Position numbers and translations under genes: made by a program. The notes below the pieces were generated by a model, which did not search any database, was not told the DNA's origin, and worked only from the letters and a program-made list of their open reading frames with translations. A DNA stretch of 64,000 bases from Ailurus styani (lineage: Eukaryota > Chordata > Mammalia > Carnivora > Ailuridae), in assembly GCA_002007465.1 (NCBI GenBank), contig LNAC01001205.1:62699-126698 (forward strand). The letters run 5' to 3'. Positions 11,162 to 23,679 of the stretch are shown here, piece by piece. Numbering within the stretch: position 1 is the first letter of the stretch; each line of letters opens with the position of its first letter.

Positions 11162-11300
11162 TAGGGTAACCATATAATTTTATTTGATCAAAACTGTGAT
11201 ATACTGGAGAGTATAAGGAGGTGAAACTGATACGAGCCTCTAAAAAGTGTTCAGGGCAAGGGTCACAGCCAGGACTGTGCCGGGCAAACTGAAATGTAGG
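11162..11300 (+). mobile_element. Possible DNA-transposon remnant
   Basis: The edges 'agggtaaccatataatttt' and 'caggactgtgccgggcaaac' resemble the inverted ends of a short MER-type DNA transposon, whose consensus reads roughly as a 'gggtgaccatatgtcc...gggacagtcc...' pair. The match is weak and I cannot name the family. Confidence 0.3.
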
Positions 11301-11475
11301 ATCCCTTTTCTACGAGCAGAGTTGATTGCTGTCTTTTCTTTGTACTTTCTTCCCTTGTGTCAGCTACTACCCTCATGCTTATTGTGCTGTATTAAAATTA
11401 TTTATTTATATGTCTTTCTCACCTACCAGGCCCTTGAGGGTTAAACACTAGGCTTTGTTCATCTTTGTATACATG

Positions 11476-12349
11476 ACAATTGACATAGCTAATCTGATCA
11501 GGTCATCAAGAGAGACATGTAATAGAAGCTCTGTCACTGATTACACAAATAAAGGCACCAGTTTAGGAAAGCTAGTTTGCCAGAGCCATGTATCTTCCTT
11601 AATGTTAGATCCCTGTAAAGGCAGTCTGGAGGAAAGCCGTCCCATGTGATCCCCTCGGGATAATTCTTGGAACCCAGATTTTCGAGACAGTGTGAGCAGC
11701 CAGGGTCAGGGAGGTGTAGACATGTCTGACAAACAACATAAAGGGCTAGGTAGTGCCCAGAAACCACAGACCAAATGGAAGCCAGATGCAGATAAATTAA
11801 GAGTTGAGGACATCCATCCCAGTATGGAAAGAAGGTTAAAGTAAAATAGAGGGTCAAAAAATCAGAAGGAGTCAAAACAGCCAACATGTGACACTTACAA
11901 TGAAGAATCCTACAATTTGGGCTGATTTAAACTTGACCAAGCTTCCCGGTGAAGTTTGGTATATGGGGCCAGTGATGAGGGAGCACGTGAAATAAGTAGA
12001 CTTAGCATCAACTAATTTGAACTATAGAGATATCTACTTATCGATATTTAAATATATATATAATCTCACAGGTTCATCTTTTAGGAAGGTCCATACAAAC
12101 ACATGTGAGCACATGTGCAAATTCTAGTATACATCTGCCTGTGTGTTTATCAAGTTACATAATCTATATAAGCAACAAGTCATTTTCATTTTATCTATGC
12201 ATTTGATTTCTACAGAATTTTGGTTTTCTTAAATATGCAATTTTAAAATTCCCTTATTATTAGAAATAAGCTAAGCCCAAGACATTGCATATTCTGATGA
12301 AATCAAAGTTTCTTAATAAGGAACAGAATATTATTTTGATTACTCAAAG
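11476..12349. other. Unique sequence, no recognised feature
   Basis: Nothing supported here. The right part (12000-12340) is AT-rich with a short TA run at 12053-12062. A 117-codon minus-strand frame (11534-11887) has no recognisable domain. Confidence 0.45.
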
Positions 12350-12590
12350 TTTTATTGCTCAACTTAAATATCCCTTACTCAGAGAGGCCTTCTCAAACCT
12401 TCACTTAAATCATCCCAGCTGGACACAAAATATGCCCAATATAAAAATATTCTAGTCTGTAGCATTTACATTTTATTTCAAATTAGATACATTTCAACTC
12501 TATTTCCTCACCCATCTGCAGGGAGGCAGGAAATCTGAAGAGAGCGAGGGCGGTGATGTCCTTGATTATACTGACTCTCTTCAATAAATT
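12350..12590 (+). mobile_element. L2 LINE fragment
   Basis: L2 3' pattern words are present: 'tcagagaggccttctcaaac' and 'agtctgtagcatttacattt', followed by 'attatttccattg'. The copy is highly diverged, and the boundaries are approximate. Confidence 0.5.
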
Positions 12591-12610
12591 ATTTCCATTG
12601 TATCAGGACT

Positions 12611-12615
12611 TTCTT

Positions 12616-12647
<32 letters not shown>

Positions 12648-12655
12648 TTTTTTTT
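12611..12655 (+). repeat. (TTC)n / poly(T) tract
   Basis: A short T run, about seven CTT units and then 18 or more T. It may be the reverse of an old A-rich retroposon tail, but no retroposon body is recognisable to the right. Confidence 0.9.
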
Positions 12656-14129
12656 GGAGTGATTCATTCTCCAAGAAACACTAGTAACTTCTCCCTTGGT
12701 GTTTTGCCTCTTTGAAGCTTGGTCTGACTCTCTGTTCCCCACCAAAGTTGTTTTCTTTGTTATCAGTAAAGCCACCATCTGCTTGAGAAGGAGGGTCCTT
12801 TAATGGGACTTGAAATGCTAACAGTGTTGCCTGAGGCAAAAGTCTGAAGTTAGAATTTGGCCCGCAACCATCTTTGCTTTCAGCACCAATGCAACCTCCT
12901 CCCCTGGGCCCCCAGCATCCTCTTGGGTTCTCCGTTTATAGACCTCCCTGGTAGTGCTCGCTTTTCAGACAGTATCCATCCCTGCTGTCAAAATCTTTCC
13001 CATGTCCTATTCCAACTCAGACAACTGTCTCCTGGAAATCTCCGTGGTGAACAAATCCATGCTAAAGTGTTGCTAATATATTCCCTGAATTGACAAACTT
13101 TTCCAACCAAGGAAAAGGGATGAATCTCCGTGGTGAAATTTCTGAGCAGAAAATAATACATTTGGTAATTTGACAATTCTATCCCCCACCCCACTTTCAA
13201 CCCCCAACCTCACCCCATCCCCAACCCACCCCAAAAAAACATATCACATTGGTTACTGCCAATTCTGCCTGGGTAGGACTTGGGCTAGGGTGAGGTCAAT
13301 ATTTGGTTTTAATTTTCATGAGTTGTTGCTTTGTGACTTGAGATCTTAATCCTGCCAGCTCCTTGTTAATAAAACACACTTCAATAGATATGATGGCTGC
13401 AAACCTAACTTCAGAGAGGCAATTTGGAAACCTGTGACAGTTCAAAATAGGGGGCAACCACAGAGGAAAGCCTTGAGAGTTAGAGAGGAGAGCTTTCTCT
13501 GCCTAGACGGTATATTGTTTTCACCCCAGTCCAGGTTGGTCTGTAAAAATACTCCCCCAGCAGCTGCAGCAGGCATTTTGCAAATGACATTATATAGGAG
13601 GCATTTTGTAGAGGGCGTTTTGTAGTGCACATTAGCGAAATGTATTTCCGTACTTCCGTGAATTTGTGAATTAGCAGATCGCACTAATGACAGCAGTAGC
13701 AATAGAACTACAATTAATGAGGAATTCTAGATGAGGGAAAAGAGGCTCTGTACTTTAAGAAATTGCAACTACAATATAAGAACTTTCTGTAATACAAAGA
13801 AATCATCCAACCAACTTGAATAAAGATGGACCAAAGTAGAAAATGAATGAGATCAACACACACTGCTGGACCAGCCATACAATAAAGAAAAGTAGTATTA
13901 TAACAGATTATGATTTCCTAGGCGGGAGAGAGTAGTGATTAAATGCTGACCCACACTCTGCAATATCACTTATATTTGACATATATCTATGCTTATGTTA
14001 ACTCAGGATGTGTTATAAAATTTATTTCTTTGTATGTATTCCCATCCTTTTTGTTCTTGTACTATTAGAGTTACAAGAACTTTTATTCAAATAAATTAAG
14101 GACTTTGAATTGGAATTAAGATTTTATTG
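12656..14129. other. Unique sequence with a short direct repeat
   Basis: No gene or interspersed repeat recognised. It contains a 15-bp direct repeat 'aatctccgtggtgaa' at 13037-13051 and 13123-13137, and a C-rich stretch at 13180-13240. Around 13570-13625 there are degenerate copies of 'ggcattttg'. Confidence 0.45.
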
Positions 14130-14860
14130 GATTTCAATGCTTAAAGCATTTTAATGGCTTCTAGTGGCCCTTAGAATAAAATCCAGTCTTTATTCTGTAG
14201 CCTACAAAGGCTGTATCATCTGGTTGCTGTCTCCTCCCTAGCCTCAATGCAGTCACTCCTCACCTTGATCGGGACTCTCCAACTATCCTCTTCTTTTTTC
14301 TCAAGATTTTATTTATTTGTCAGAGAGAGAGAGGGAGAAACAGGCTCCCTGATGACCAAGCAGCCCAATGAGGGACTCGATCCCAGGACCCTGGGATCAT
14401 GACCTGAGCCAAAGGAAGTTGCTTAACCCACTGAGCCACCCAGACATCCCATCCTTATCTTTCTTGAATGTCCTAACACCCAAAACTCCTTCTTACTTTA
14501 GCGTCCTGCTGTCTGATATCTATCCCAGCACCTGAGAATTCTTTTGTGTGCTGGTAGCATGCTTGGCTCCTTCTAAAACTTAATGTCGCAATTTAAATAC
14601 AGCCTTCTTGGAGAGACCTTCCCAAATCTCCATATTTAAATTGATTTCATCTTTGTTCTCCCACAATGCTCCTAGGCCCACCGTAACCTATCAGAACTCA
14701 ATCCTTTATACCACTCAGCACAAAATCTGCTTTTTTTGGTTCTTTTTTTTTTTTGTTTCATATGTGTTGTTACCTGCCTATTCCACTCAGCTCACAACTC
14801 TATGTCCCGTCCCACTTGTTTTGGCTGGGGTGGATTCCAAAGACATACACTCAAAGTAGA
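14130..14860 (+). mobile_element. L2 LINE remnant, split by a SINE
   Basis: The left part, 14130-14294, reads like the L2 ORF2 3' region ('agaataaaatccagtcttta', 'gcctacaaaggctgtatcat'). The right part, 14451-14860, continues downstream ('tcttggagagaccttcccaa', 'ctcagcacaaaatctgc'). The order and orientation are consistent with one element interrupted by the SINE at 14295-14450. Confidence 0.65.
14295..14450 (-). mobile_element. CAN SINE, minus, shortened
   Basis: On the minus strand it begins 'gggatgtctgggtggctcag', keeps a B box fitting the consensus ('gatcgagtc') and ends in a short tail. It is about 155 bp, shorter than its relatives here, because much of the pyrimidine-rich middle is gone. 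No clear target-site duplication is seen. Confidence 0.9.
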
Positions 14861-16317
14861 CCTTAAGTGCCAATTCTTTCTTGGGAGGGCCTGTGTGAGG
14901 ACAGGAAGACTGAGAGAAAAGGAAAGTGAAATAGGAAAAATAGGAGAAACAAATCTAAGAGCACCGTCCGAGCTCTCCCTTACCATGCTGATTGTGTAGC
15001 TTCACAAGACACACAGCCGTTACCTGGCCACAAAGGACATTTCCAGATGGGCTAAACACAATCTCTGTGCCTTGGAATGGTGGACCAGTGGGAGGAATGG
15101 AAAGCATTTATAGCCTGTCTCTTTTCTCTCATTGTTCAAGTTCTCCGAGAGGCAGTTAACCACCCAACTTCTTAGACTGCTACCTCTGCATTCCTGGGTA
15201 GCCATTAGGATGCTGGCCTTCACGCCCTGTGTTGTGCTGAAGAGTGGGAGGAGGAAGACGAGTTGATACAGGTCTGGTCAGTTGAAGCTGGGGTTCCAGC
15301 TCTGTGTAGCTTCTACTGCATGGCATAGCACGGGTGGTGCTAGAGCTCAATGCTCCTGTGACAGAGCTGAGTGACGGCCACTACCACCATGCAACACCAG
15401 TGGCAGCAAGAGCATTCCATGACCGAGTGGCCAAGGGAACAAACAAGAGACATGGGAGGCCAAGGAAATTGGAAGAATTGCACAAAGCAGAACTGAATTC
15501 TGCTCATTCTGTGTTTGTTGAGTGAATAATGGAAAAATTGATAAATTTAATGCTGGTGGTAGACCACCTTAGTAAGCAGATCCGCCTAGAGCCTGAAGAG
15601 TCTGAACACTCCTTGTTTAGAAAGAAACCATTCCTGATAATATGTTTTAAAACATACTATATTACTTACTACCTCCAGATCTTCAACAGAACAGAGTCTG
15701 TTCAATATATCCCAGTTCAGCCCCAGTCAATGTACCAACACCCTCATCTTCCTCTCAATGCACATGGAGTCCTGCACTCATTCTCCATTGGTTACATCAT
15801 CATCTGCTTTGGTTTGGTCCACCTTTCTATATCTCAACAGATCAACTAACATCTATTTCTTGGGTGTGTAGTGTGGACAGGCGGCAGAGAAGGAGCAGTT
15901 GACTGTCAGGGGAGCTGGAGAAGAATCTCATCTCAGCTCCAATTTAATGCAAAGTGTCTGTAAGGTAGGTTCAGCCAGTGGACATCCTAACACTGGATCA
16001 GTGGGAAAGGGGAAGAATCTGGGAATGAGTAGCTTTGAAGGATAGGGTACTAATCTGGCTGATGATCAAAATGGATAACCACCAGCTTGAATTATAAGAT
16101 CCCAATGACATGAAAGTTTGGAGTTCAAATTGGGTTACCACTGATATCTAAATGTGGTTTCTGCAATGGGTAGAGAACTGAAGCTCATGGCAAGGGATGG
16201 CAGTTTTGCAGTTGACATGTTTGTTATTTGGTTTAGTTTAGAAGAGAATATAAGCCCTGAAGCTTGGACTATATGAAGCTGATACCAGCTGCCAAATAGA
16301 AGAGCTGGGCAGAGACA
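14861..16317. other. Unique sequence, no recognised feature
   Basis: No repeat or gene recognised. Two plus-strand frames (15334-15525 and 15529-15849) lie nearly end to end in different frames but show no domain, splice context or codon signature. Confidence 0.45.
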
Positions 16318-17105
16318 AGAGTTTATTGAGTACCTACCCTATGCTAGGCTACATACATGCCACTACTTTAATTAAATTGATCCTTACTAAAACTTTATCA
16401 TTTTTTCATCATGATAAGTATACTCTTTAATCCCTACCCCTATTTCCTCCATCCCCCCACCCACTGCCCCCCTGGTAACTATCAGCTTGTTCTGCATAGT
16501 TAAGAGTCTGTTTCTAGGTTTGTCTCACTCTCTCTTTTTTTTTTTCTTTGCTTGTTTTGTTTCTTAAATTCCACATATGAATGAGATCATAATGGTATTT
16601 GTCTTTCCCTGACTGACTTTTTCACTTAGGATTATTATCTCTAGCTCCATCTACGTTGTTGCAAAAGGCAAGACTTCATCATTTTTATGGCTGAGTATAT
16701 CCTTGTATATCCCTTGTATATCTCTACCAAATCTTCTTTATACATTCATCCACCGATGGACACTAGAGCCGCTTCCATATCTTGGCTATTATAAATAATG
16801 CTTCTATAAACATAGGGAGGGGTGCACGTATCCCTTTGAATTAATGTTCTTGTATTTGGGGGGGTAAATAACCAAGAGTATGATTACTGGATCATAGAGT
16901 ATTTCTATTTCTAAATGTTTGAAGAAACTCCATACTCTTTTTCACAGTGGTTTGCAGTCCCACCAACAGTACAAGAGGGTTCCTCTTCTCCACATCTTCA
17001 CCAAAACTTTCTGTGGACTTTTTATTATTCCTGTTTTGGAGAAGAGTAAATTGAGGCTCAGTAAGGTGAGACAACTTCCCCATTGGAAGGCAGTCAGGTC
17101 TATTT
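16318..17105 (-). mobile_element. MIR SINE, minus, split by L1
   Basis: The left part, 16318-16400, reads 'tttattgagtacctaccc...ctatgctaggc...taattaaattgatcctta', the reverse of the MIR 3' half. The right part, 17003-17105, resumes with 'tttttattattcctg' and 'aaattgaggctcagtaagg', which is the next MIR segment. The two join perfectly in MIR order once the L1 at 16401-17002 is removed. MIR is ancient, so the L1 is the younger event. Confidence 0.78.
16401..17002 (-). mobile_element. 5'-truncated L1, minus, inserted in a MIR
   Basis: The minus strand carries the C-terminal part of L1 ORF2 (frames containing WRRGTLLYCWWDCKP, the usual '...TLLHCWWDC...' region) and the start of the 3' UTR. Its 3' end is the short T run at 16401-16406, directly after 'catgataagtatactc', so the copy ends early in the 3' UTR. 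A likely target-site duplication is '[t/c]aaaacttt' at 16388-16396 and 17002-17010. Stops and frameshifts show it is dead. Confidence 0.85.
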
Positions 17106-19602
17106 GACTTGAAAGTTTATGGTCTCCCATCATATCAAGCTGATTATACAAAGGCAAGCCCTAGGGATGTAGACTTTGAAACTCCTAATCACGTACTCTC
17201 GAGAGCACATGAGGTCTCGAGTCCTAATAGCATTTAGGGGCTAGATTCGCTCCAGTGCCCTCACTTTATGTCCTCAAACAAAGCCCTCCTCCTCCACTGC
17301 TTCCTCTCCCTCTCTCTGAATGAGGGAAAGTCTCCTTTGAGGCGGGCCTGGGATTTATCTTTATTGTTCAATGTACTAGTAATGGTATGTGAACTAAAAA
17401 ACCAACAAACAAAATGAAAAGCATTATGAGGTCTTTACCCTCAAAGAAGTTCCAACCTTCTTGGAGAAAAGGAGGAATATTCCTGAAATTGTCATTAGCA
17501 ATACCACAGAGGATGAAATGACTCTCAGAGTATATGTCTGTATATGGGTGTGTGAGAGACAGATATGAAGGAGGAAGTTTCCAGAGAGGTCATCATTATG
17601 TAAGGGGAATATGAAAGCAAGAAGAAGGTCCTGGTGTAGAAAGAGGGATATGGAAAAAGTGTGTGTAAGCAGAGGGGCAGGTGGGATCTGAGGCAATTGC
17701 TCTTTTTCCTCAGGACCACTGGAAGAGCTTCCATGCTCCTGTTCGCGCAGACCAAATGTTTGGTTATAAGAACGCCTCCCCACCCCCCACTGCCTCCAAA
17801 CTAATACACACATACCCACACTCAAGAAAATAAACTATAACTTGCCCCCCAAAGTCTCTATAGCCACTTTTAAATTGACTTTCAGTCCTATTTGTTAGAG
17901 TAAAAAGAAATGTTACCTACTCTTCCTCATCTCATGACACTGTGCACCATCCCTAAATAAAATATAGCTCCTTTCTTTGCTTTTCACGTCCTAGGACATT
18001 TGATGGAAAAGGAAGGGAAAAGGAATACCAGAAGACTAAAAATAGAAAATTTACAAAGTTGAATTTCCTTTGAAATTCAGAATCACTTATTTAGGATTCC
18101 ATTTTCTGTTCCATTTATTTGAAATAAAAGCAAAGGAAACCAGAAACTCATGTCAGAGGGATGGCACCCACATGCAGAGATAAACAGCTTGGTCTGAAAC
18201 AAGAGTAACAGACAGTCATGTTCCCAGTTGGGCAGACTGTACTTTTACTCACATACACACTCTACAAGCTAGTCGCCCATTCAGTCAGAGCTTTCTGATG
18301 CATTGTCATATTGGAGTCGGAACACTTTTATGTTCCATCTTACCCCAAAGGTGGAGACTGAAGCAGTTGAACATAGCATCTTTATTTACTTTTGAGCTAT
18401 GCGAGGATAATGAAAACAATCATTCCTATTTTCACAACAAGTCAGGATAACTTTTTGTGTTTGCCTCATTCAAACCCAGCCAAATTGCAGAGCTGACGCT
18501 CTCCATGTGTTGAACCCTCAAGGAACGTAGATCCCTGGGATAATGTTACCCCTTTTCCTCAAAGGTAACAAAGTGATGAGTGTCGTCCAAATCCCCAGGC
18601 ATCGCGAGCCTATATGTACAAACATTTTAACATTAACAACAAAGCCTGCTTTTTTTTTTTTCCTACTTTAAAAATATTTAACTGCAAAACCTTTCAGGTA
18701 CGTTAGAAAGAACAGGGAAAAAAGAACCGTTTGTCTAAAAGTACAAGTATTTAAGGGAAATTCAGAGGGAAAATGTAATGGGTAGTGTTGAAGCATAGCA
18801 TACCCCTTGCCAGGCTCCCTTCTCTCAGACGTCCTCTTCTCAGAGTACTAGCATCCCAAAGCAATCTGTATTCCTCTCCATCCCTGCCTGAAAAAAAATG
18901 TTTATCATATATATGTATATGCATCCATAAAAATATATTCCAGTGTTTCGTGTATTTTAAACATATATGTAAGTGACGGCATATTGTACTTATCCTTCTG
19001 CAATCTGCTTTTTTCACTCAACATTTTGTTTTTGAGAATTATCCATGTTGATGCAGATAGAAAGTTAAACATTATTTCAGGCAGTGAAAACATCCCAGCT
19101 CACTGAGGAAATCTTGTAAAGTCCACACAGTATTTTGTAGATATCCCTGGAAGCTGCTTTAGCTTCCGGTGCTTTGGCCAACCATTGTCTGGCTGCTGAC
19201 TTGAGGCTTTTCTGACATTGAGGCTGAGAAAACTGGGACTTGTGGATCCAGTTGTCTTCACTGTTGTCACTCACAGGGCCAACCGAGCAAACATTCTACC
19301 CTCACCAGTGGTGCACACTTCACCCCTATCTCCAGACACCACTGTCCCTGATATTTATGGTCCCCAACAAACCAATAGTTTGTTATCAAATGAGAAAGAG
19401 CTCCCACAGTTTTTCTTAACTAGTTAAAGGACTGGGCTTGGGTATTTTAAGTGTTCACAATTTGAGTGAGCTCCTTTCGTGTGTACATAGGGCGGTCGAT
19501 ATTCCTACCCCGACCTCAGCAGGCCCACCAACTCCTGAATGAGTCAGCTTGGGATGCAAGCTCAAATTTCAGTTGTTGAGATGGTCTCTCATCCTCCAGC
19601 CC
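17106..19602. other. Mostly unique sequence
   Basis: No gene recognised. A 133-codon minus-strand frame at 17424-17825 has no domain. 18890-19075 ('tgcaatctgctttttcactc', 'aattatccatgttgatgc') resembles a diffuse old repeat seen in many mammals, but I cannot name it. A T run lies at 18651-18661. Confidence 0.4.
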
Positions 19603-19854
19603 TTTGGCTGGGTTTCTTTTCTCTTCTTTCCTTTTCTTCTCTTTTCTTTTTAAGATCTTATTTATTTATTTATTTGACAGAGAGAGAGAAAGAGAGACCA
19701 CAGGCAGGGAGAGTAGGAGAGGGAGAAGCAGACCCCGCCACTGAGCAGGGAGGCTGACTCGGGGCTCGATCCCAGCATTCCGGGATCATGACCTGGCCAA
19801 TGGCAGATGCTTAACTGACTGAGTCACCCAGGTGCCCCATTTGGCCAGGTTTCT
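19603..19854 (-). mobile_element. CAN SINE (older subfamily), minus, with TSD
   Basis: The body is 19618-19839 on the minus strand. It has a B box fitting the consensus ('gatcgagcc') and a TTTTC-rich region at its left end. The target-site duplication 'tttggc[tg/ca]ggtttct' at 19603-19617 and 19840-19854 has two mismatches, so the insertion is older than the perfect ones. Confidence 0.93.
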
Positions 19855-21694
19855 GAGTGAGTCTTCTTTCTCTCAAGTACCTTCTTGGAGAGGTCAGATG
19901 GGGAGGGAAAGAGTACCATTTAATTCCATTCACCCATCTGGCTCAGCCAGATCTCAAATACATCAGAATGTACTTGAGATGAGAAACCCATGCTTTCCAT
20001 GATGATGTCATCCTTTAGAACACAATTCCCTCCGTGGAAGAGTTCTATGAGATCGGGGTGGCAAGCAGAAACACTGATAGTTAATCTCTCTAGATTATTA
20101 CTAAAAAATGATCTGAAGATAACAGATTAAATTTACTCAAGTTCCACATCATGCCTTTCATAGATTGTTTTTTTCCTTGGTTAAATATGTATTTGTTGCT
20201 GTAAGAGCACTATTTCCAAGTTCATAGTCAAGGGTGTTTTTATATTCAGTAGCCACATTTTTCATGCATATTCTCTATTCATTAATACCACAAACATTTA
20301 TAGAATGCTTACTGCTTGCAAAGCTCTGAACTAGCCACTCATTACAGTGTTAATCTTGGTCTGCCTAGGATTGCAATCATCTATTACTATATTACTCGCC
20401 TAGAAGTCTGGGCTTTCTGAAGACAGGGCTTGCATCTTTCCCATCGGTAGATGAAACTTTAGTCAAATTACAGTTTTATCAGTCACTGTCTGTCTTGACT
20501 TTGGTGAGTTACCTAATGTCTTAGAAACCTTAGTTATGTGAAATTAACATAGTGATATTTACTATGGCAGTTCAGGGTGAAGATTTAATTTAATGTATGT
20601 AGAATCACAACATCAGTACCTGATGAATATCAGTTTCCTTTTTAGGTCCAGAGCATATTAATTAAGGCTTTAAAAAACATAAAAGGGATAATAAATATTT
20701 TCTTGAATGGGCTTAGACAATAAAATGCCAGAAATTTGGTAATAACCACACAGAAATATATACAAAGCTTAGAAAATCCTTTTAAAACTTCATGTCAGCT
20801 CCCAGTCAATTTCCTCACTATTGCAACTATGCCTGCTTGTTTCTGAAAGACAGAGGGTGCACTGAGACCCTCAACCTTTGTCTTTGCTAATCTGTACATT
20901 GTAAGTACTTAGCACAGAACTGACTCTGTGTCCGCATGGGCAGCCCAAGCCAGCATGGGGCTGTGGCTGACTTTAATTTGGAATCCTAAGTGAGCCCCCT
21001 CAGCAGGACACCTGAGCTCACATCACCTGCCCTTGTCAGTCATTTTGCCTTTCCCTCCAATTCTATTTCAGATGAGACCCCCAAGGAATGACGGGAAATC
21101 ACGCCATCCTCAGAGGGTGGGAAAGTTCAGCCTAATCTGAAACTCAAATTGGCCTAACAGCTTCTTGTTCTAAAAATAATTCTTAGGGCTTTGATAATTT
21201 GTCTTTTAAAAACACCTTTTACAGTGGGATGGCTGTATATAGATACGATGAACTTGCCACAGAAAGGTCTTATTTGTAACAGAATAGATGTAATTTATCC
21301 TGCAACCAGGAATGTCCAGAGAAGAAAAAGGCATAAAGCAACTGAGAAAATGGAGCATTGACAATATGCAACATCAGCATTTCCCTAGTTGAGCTCAGGT
21401 GCTCACAATCACCTGTCTGGTCCGCTTGCTCATGACCTTTGAAAACTCTTCAGAGTATTACAGCTCTCCACGGCACACATAGCAGTAACTAGCAAAGTAA
21501 TGAACCAGTGAGAAAACATGGCCAGGTAGGCAAGTGACACTGGGTGTAGAATTACCCACTTTGCTCAGCAACCTCCTTCCACAGGGTCACTGAGAGCCAC
21601 AATTTACTGGCTCTCCACCACTTTCCCCATACCTCATTTCTTTTCTTCTTTTCCTTGTTCATTTTCCCATGTACCACCTTGTCTTACTTAAAAA
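19855..21694. other. Mostly unique; two weak MIR-like patches
   Basis: 20285-20350 ('catttatagaatgcttactg') may be a MIR on the minus strand. 20480-20600 ('ggtgagttacctaatgtc') may be a MIR on the plus strand. Both are too diverged for a firm call. The rest shows nothing. Confidence 0.35.
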
Positions 21695-21905
21695 CAAAAG
21701 CCACCACTTACTAAATGCTCCCAATTTGCCAGGCACTTTGTAAGTTCTTCAGATGTATCATCACATCTCGCTCATCCATCCAGCCCCTGAAGTCAGCGTC
21801 ATCAGCCCCATTTTACAGATGTGGTAACAGAGCCGTAGAGACATAAAGGATTTGGCCAGTTATAAAGCCAGCTAGTGGTATAAAGATTCCATACTCTGCA
21901 TTTTA
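21695..21905 (-). mobile_element. MIR SINE, minus strand
   Basis: The run 'aatttgccaggcactttgta', 'catcacatctcgctcatcca', 'ccccattttacagatgtgg', 'taacagagccgtagag' and 'ttataaagccagctagtgg' follows the reverse of the MIR core and 3' half in order. Confidence 0.8.
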
Positions 21906-22839
21906 ACTTTTCTTCAGAATTTTTAAATGTGTGTTTGATACAGGGAAGTCTGCCAGATTCGAGTTTTCCTGAAACAAGATGTTATCTTCTCATTTTGCAT
22001 AAAATGAATTATATTTAAAGGCACTGAATCCAGAATCAACAGAATAATAAGTCCTTAGATCTTCGACATGCAGAGAGACACACTGAGCCCAGAAATTCCT
22101 CCTTAAGCACAGCACCGACTGGGCTCATTGGTGAAGCATAAACAGAGATGTTCAGCCCTCCAACTGCCCAATATGTGCCAAAAGTCCTGTCTTGGGTAAT
22201 AATATTCAGAAAGGATTTCCTAACAGACTCACGATCCATCATTTTATCGCTGGGCTAATCTAGAGTGCTGCAGATTTCAATGTCAGGCGCCCCTAGAATT
22301 ATTTTTCCTAGATTTAATTTTATGACCTCAATCTAATCACCAAGTGTGACAGCAGGATACAATGTCCAGGAGGCACCTTCACATACAAAATGGAGTTGTT
22401 CAGCAGATGACCCTATCTGTAGACCAGCTCTCTGAGTATCACCCTAGAATTTTCCAGAAAGATGTTATGAGCCTGCTGTCTACTCCTCCATTCTGTGTCT
22501 GTACTGAAAAATTTCAAAAAAATGAAACTCTTTCAGGCTTCAATGCCTGGAACAAAATGTTTTTCCTGATTAATGGCACATTTCCAATTCACAATGAATT
22601 GTTTCTTTGATATTTTTATAGAGAGAGTTTTCCAGAATCTCAGAGAAAGACCTATGCCTACCTTGAATAATTTCAGGACTTCATGGCATACATTTTTATT
22701 CTACGATTCCCTTTCATAATTTTCTTATCCTAATAACCTCATCTTCATTTTTAAAAGAAGTTAAGGATTGCAGACATTTTTAGACTTCTCAAACCCTCTA
22801 GGAAGAAGACAAAATATAATTCATAAATATACATACATA

Positions 22840-23052
22840 AGGTATATAATAATTTTTAAATTTAAAACCAGTATATGCTAAGAGAATAGATCTTAAGGTT
22901 TTCATCACAAGAAAAAAAATTGTGTAACTAAGTATGGTGACGGTGTTAACTGGATTTATTGTGGTAATCATTCCACAATATATATAAATATCAAGTTATT
23001 ACATGGTTACACCTGAAACTAATGTTGTATGTCAATTATATCTCAATAAGAA
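22840..23052 (+). mobile_element. Old L1 3' end
   Basis: The L1MA/L1MB-like 3' UTR signature is present: 'gctaagagaatagatcttaa', 'tcatcacaagaaaaaaaatt', 'taatcattccacaatatata' and 'tgtcaattatatctcaataa'. The element is 5'-truncated. A SINE has landed at its 3' tail. Confidence 0.75.
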
Positions 23053-23250
23053 ATAGATTTATTTTTTTTAAAGATTTATTTGAGAGAAAGAGCACACAAG
23101 AAGAGGGGAAGGGCAGAAGAAGAAGCAGACTCCCTGCTGAGCAGAGAGCCCAATATGGGGCTCAGTCCCAGGACCCTGAGATCATGACCTGAGCCAAAGG
23201 AAAATGCTTAACGAACTGAGCCACCCAAGCACTCCCAAAATAGAGTTTAC
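23051..23250 (-). mobile_element. CAN SINE (older), minus, at an L1 tail
   Basis: The body is about 23060-23236 on the minus strand. It lacks part of the pyrimidine region and its B box is broken ('gactgagcc'). A target-site duplication of about ten bases ('aaatagattt' at 23051 and 'aaatagagttt' at 23238) has one difference. Confidence 0.88.
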
Positions 23251-23679
23251 AAATAAATAGAAGTATATTTTGTTTTTATTGTATCACAAAAGCAACATGT
23301 GATCAGTATGGAGGTATTAGGCAAAAGAGAAAGAGGGACCATCAAAGATTATCAAAGACAGTAGAAAATATCCCTAGGCCCAAACCCAGATAGGTACTAT
23401 TTTGTAGCCTGTTTTTGCTTGTGCCAATGTATGAAGCCCATTTTCCATGTTCTGTGAGTGTGTATATAGTACATCTGTTGATTATTTTTTGATGTGTATA
23501 TTGTATTCTGTCTCATGTACATCCCAAAATTAATGGCCCACTAACTTGGGGCCTTTAAAATATTTCACAATTTTCACTGTTATACATAATGTTATATTGA
23601 ATTCCTTTGTAGAAAAATCATTAAAAATATTCTCAATTGTTTTTTTGCAATAAACTAGATTAATTTTTGAAGTGTTAAG
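23251..23679. other. AT-rich sequence, no firm call
   Basis: 23400-23650 ('ccaatgtatgaagcccattt', 'actgttatacataatgtta') has the feel of a very old LINE or DNA-element relic, but nothing can be named. Confidence 0.35.

Larger units (their letters stand above)
10061..11475 (+). mobile_element. L2 LINE remnant, interrupted
   Basis: Pieces in L2 order are seen between younger insertions: 10061-10135, 10354-10481 ('aatcaggtcattcttttgg' then 'gaaaactttactatggc'), 10636-10756 ('aaggtccttagcacagcag') and 11335-11475 ('caggcccttgagggttaaac', 'gttcatctttgta'). L2 is an ancient mammalian LINE, inactive in placentals. Three later insertions cut it: a SINE at 10136, a short L1 at 10482 and a SINE at 10771. 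A separate old repeat may lie in 11162-11300. Confidence 0.65.

Noticed and set aside
17424..17825. 133-codon minus-strand frame with a hydrophobic C-terminal part
   Set aside because: A hydrophobic stretch arises easily from T-rich sequence. No homologue is recognised and there is no gene context.
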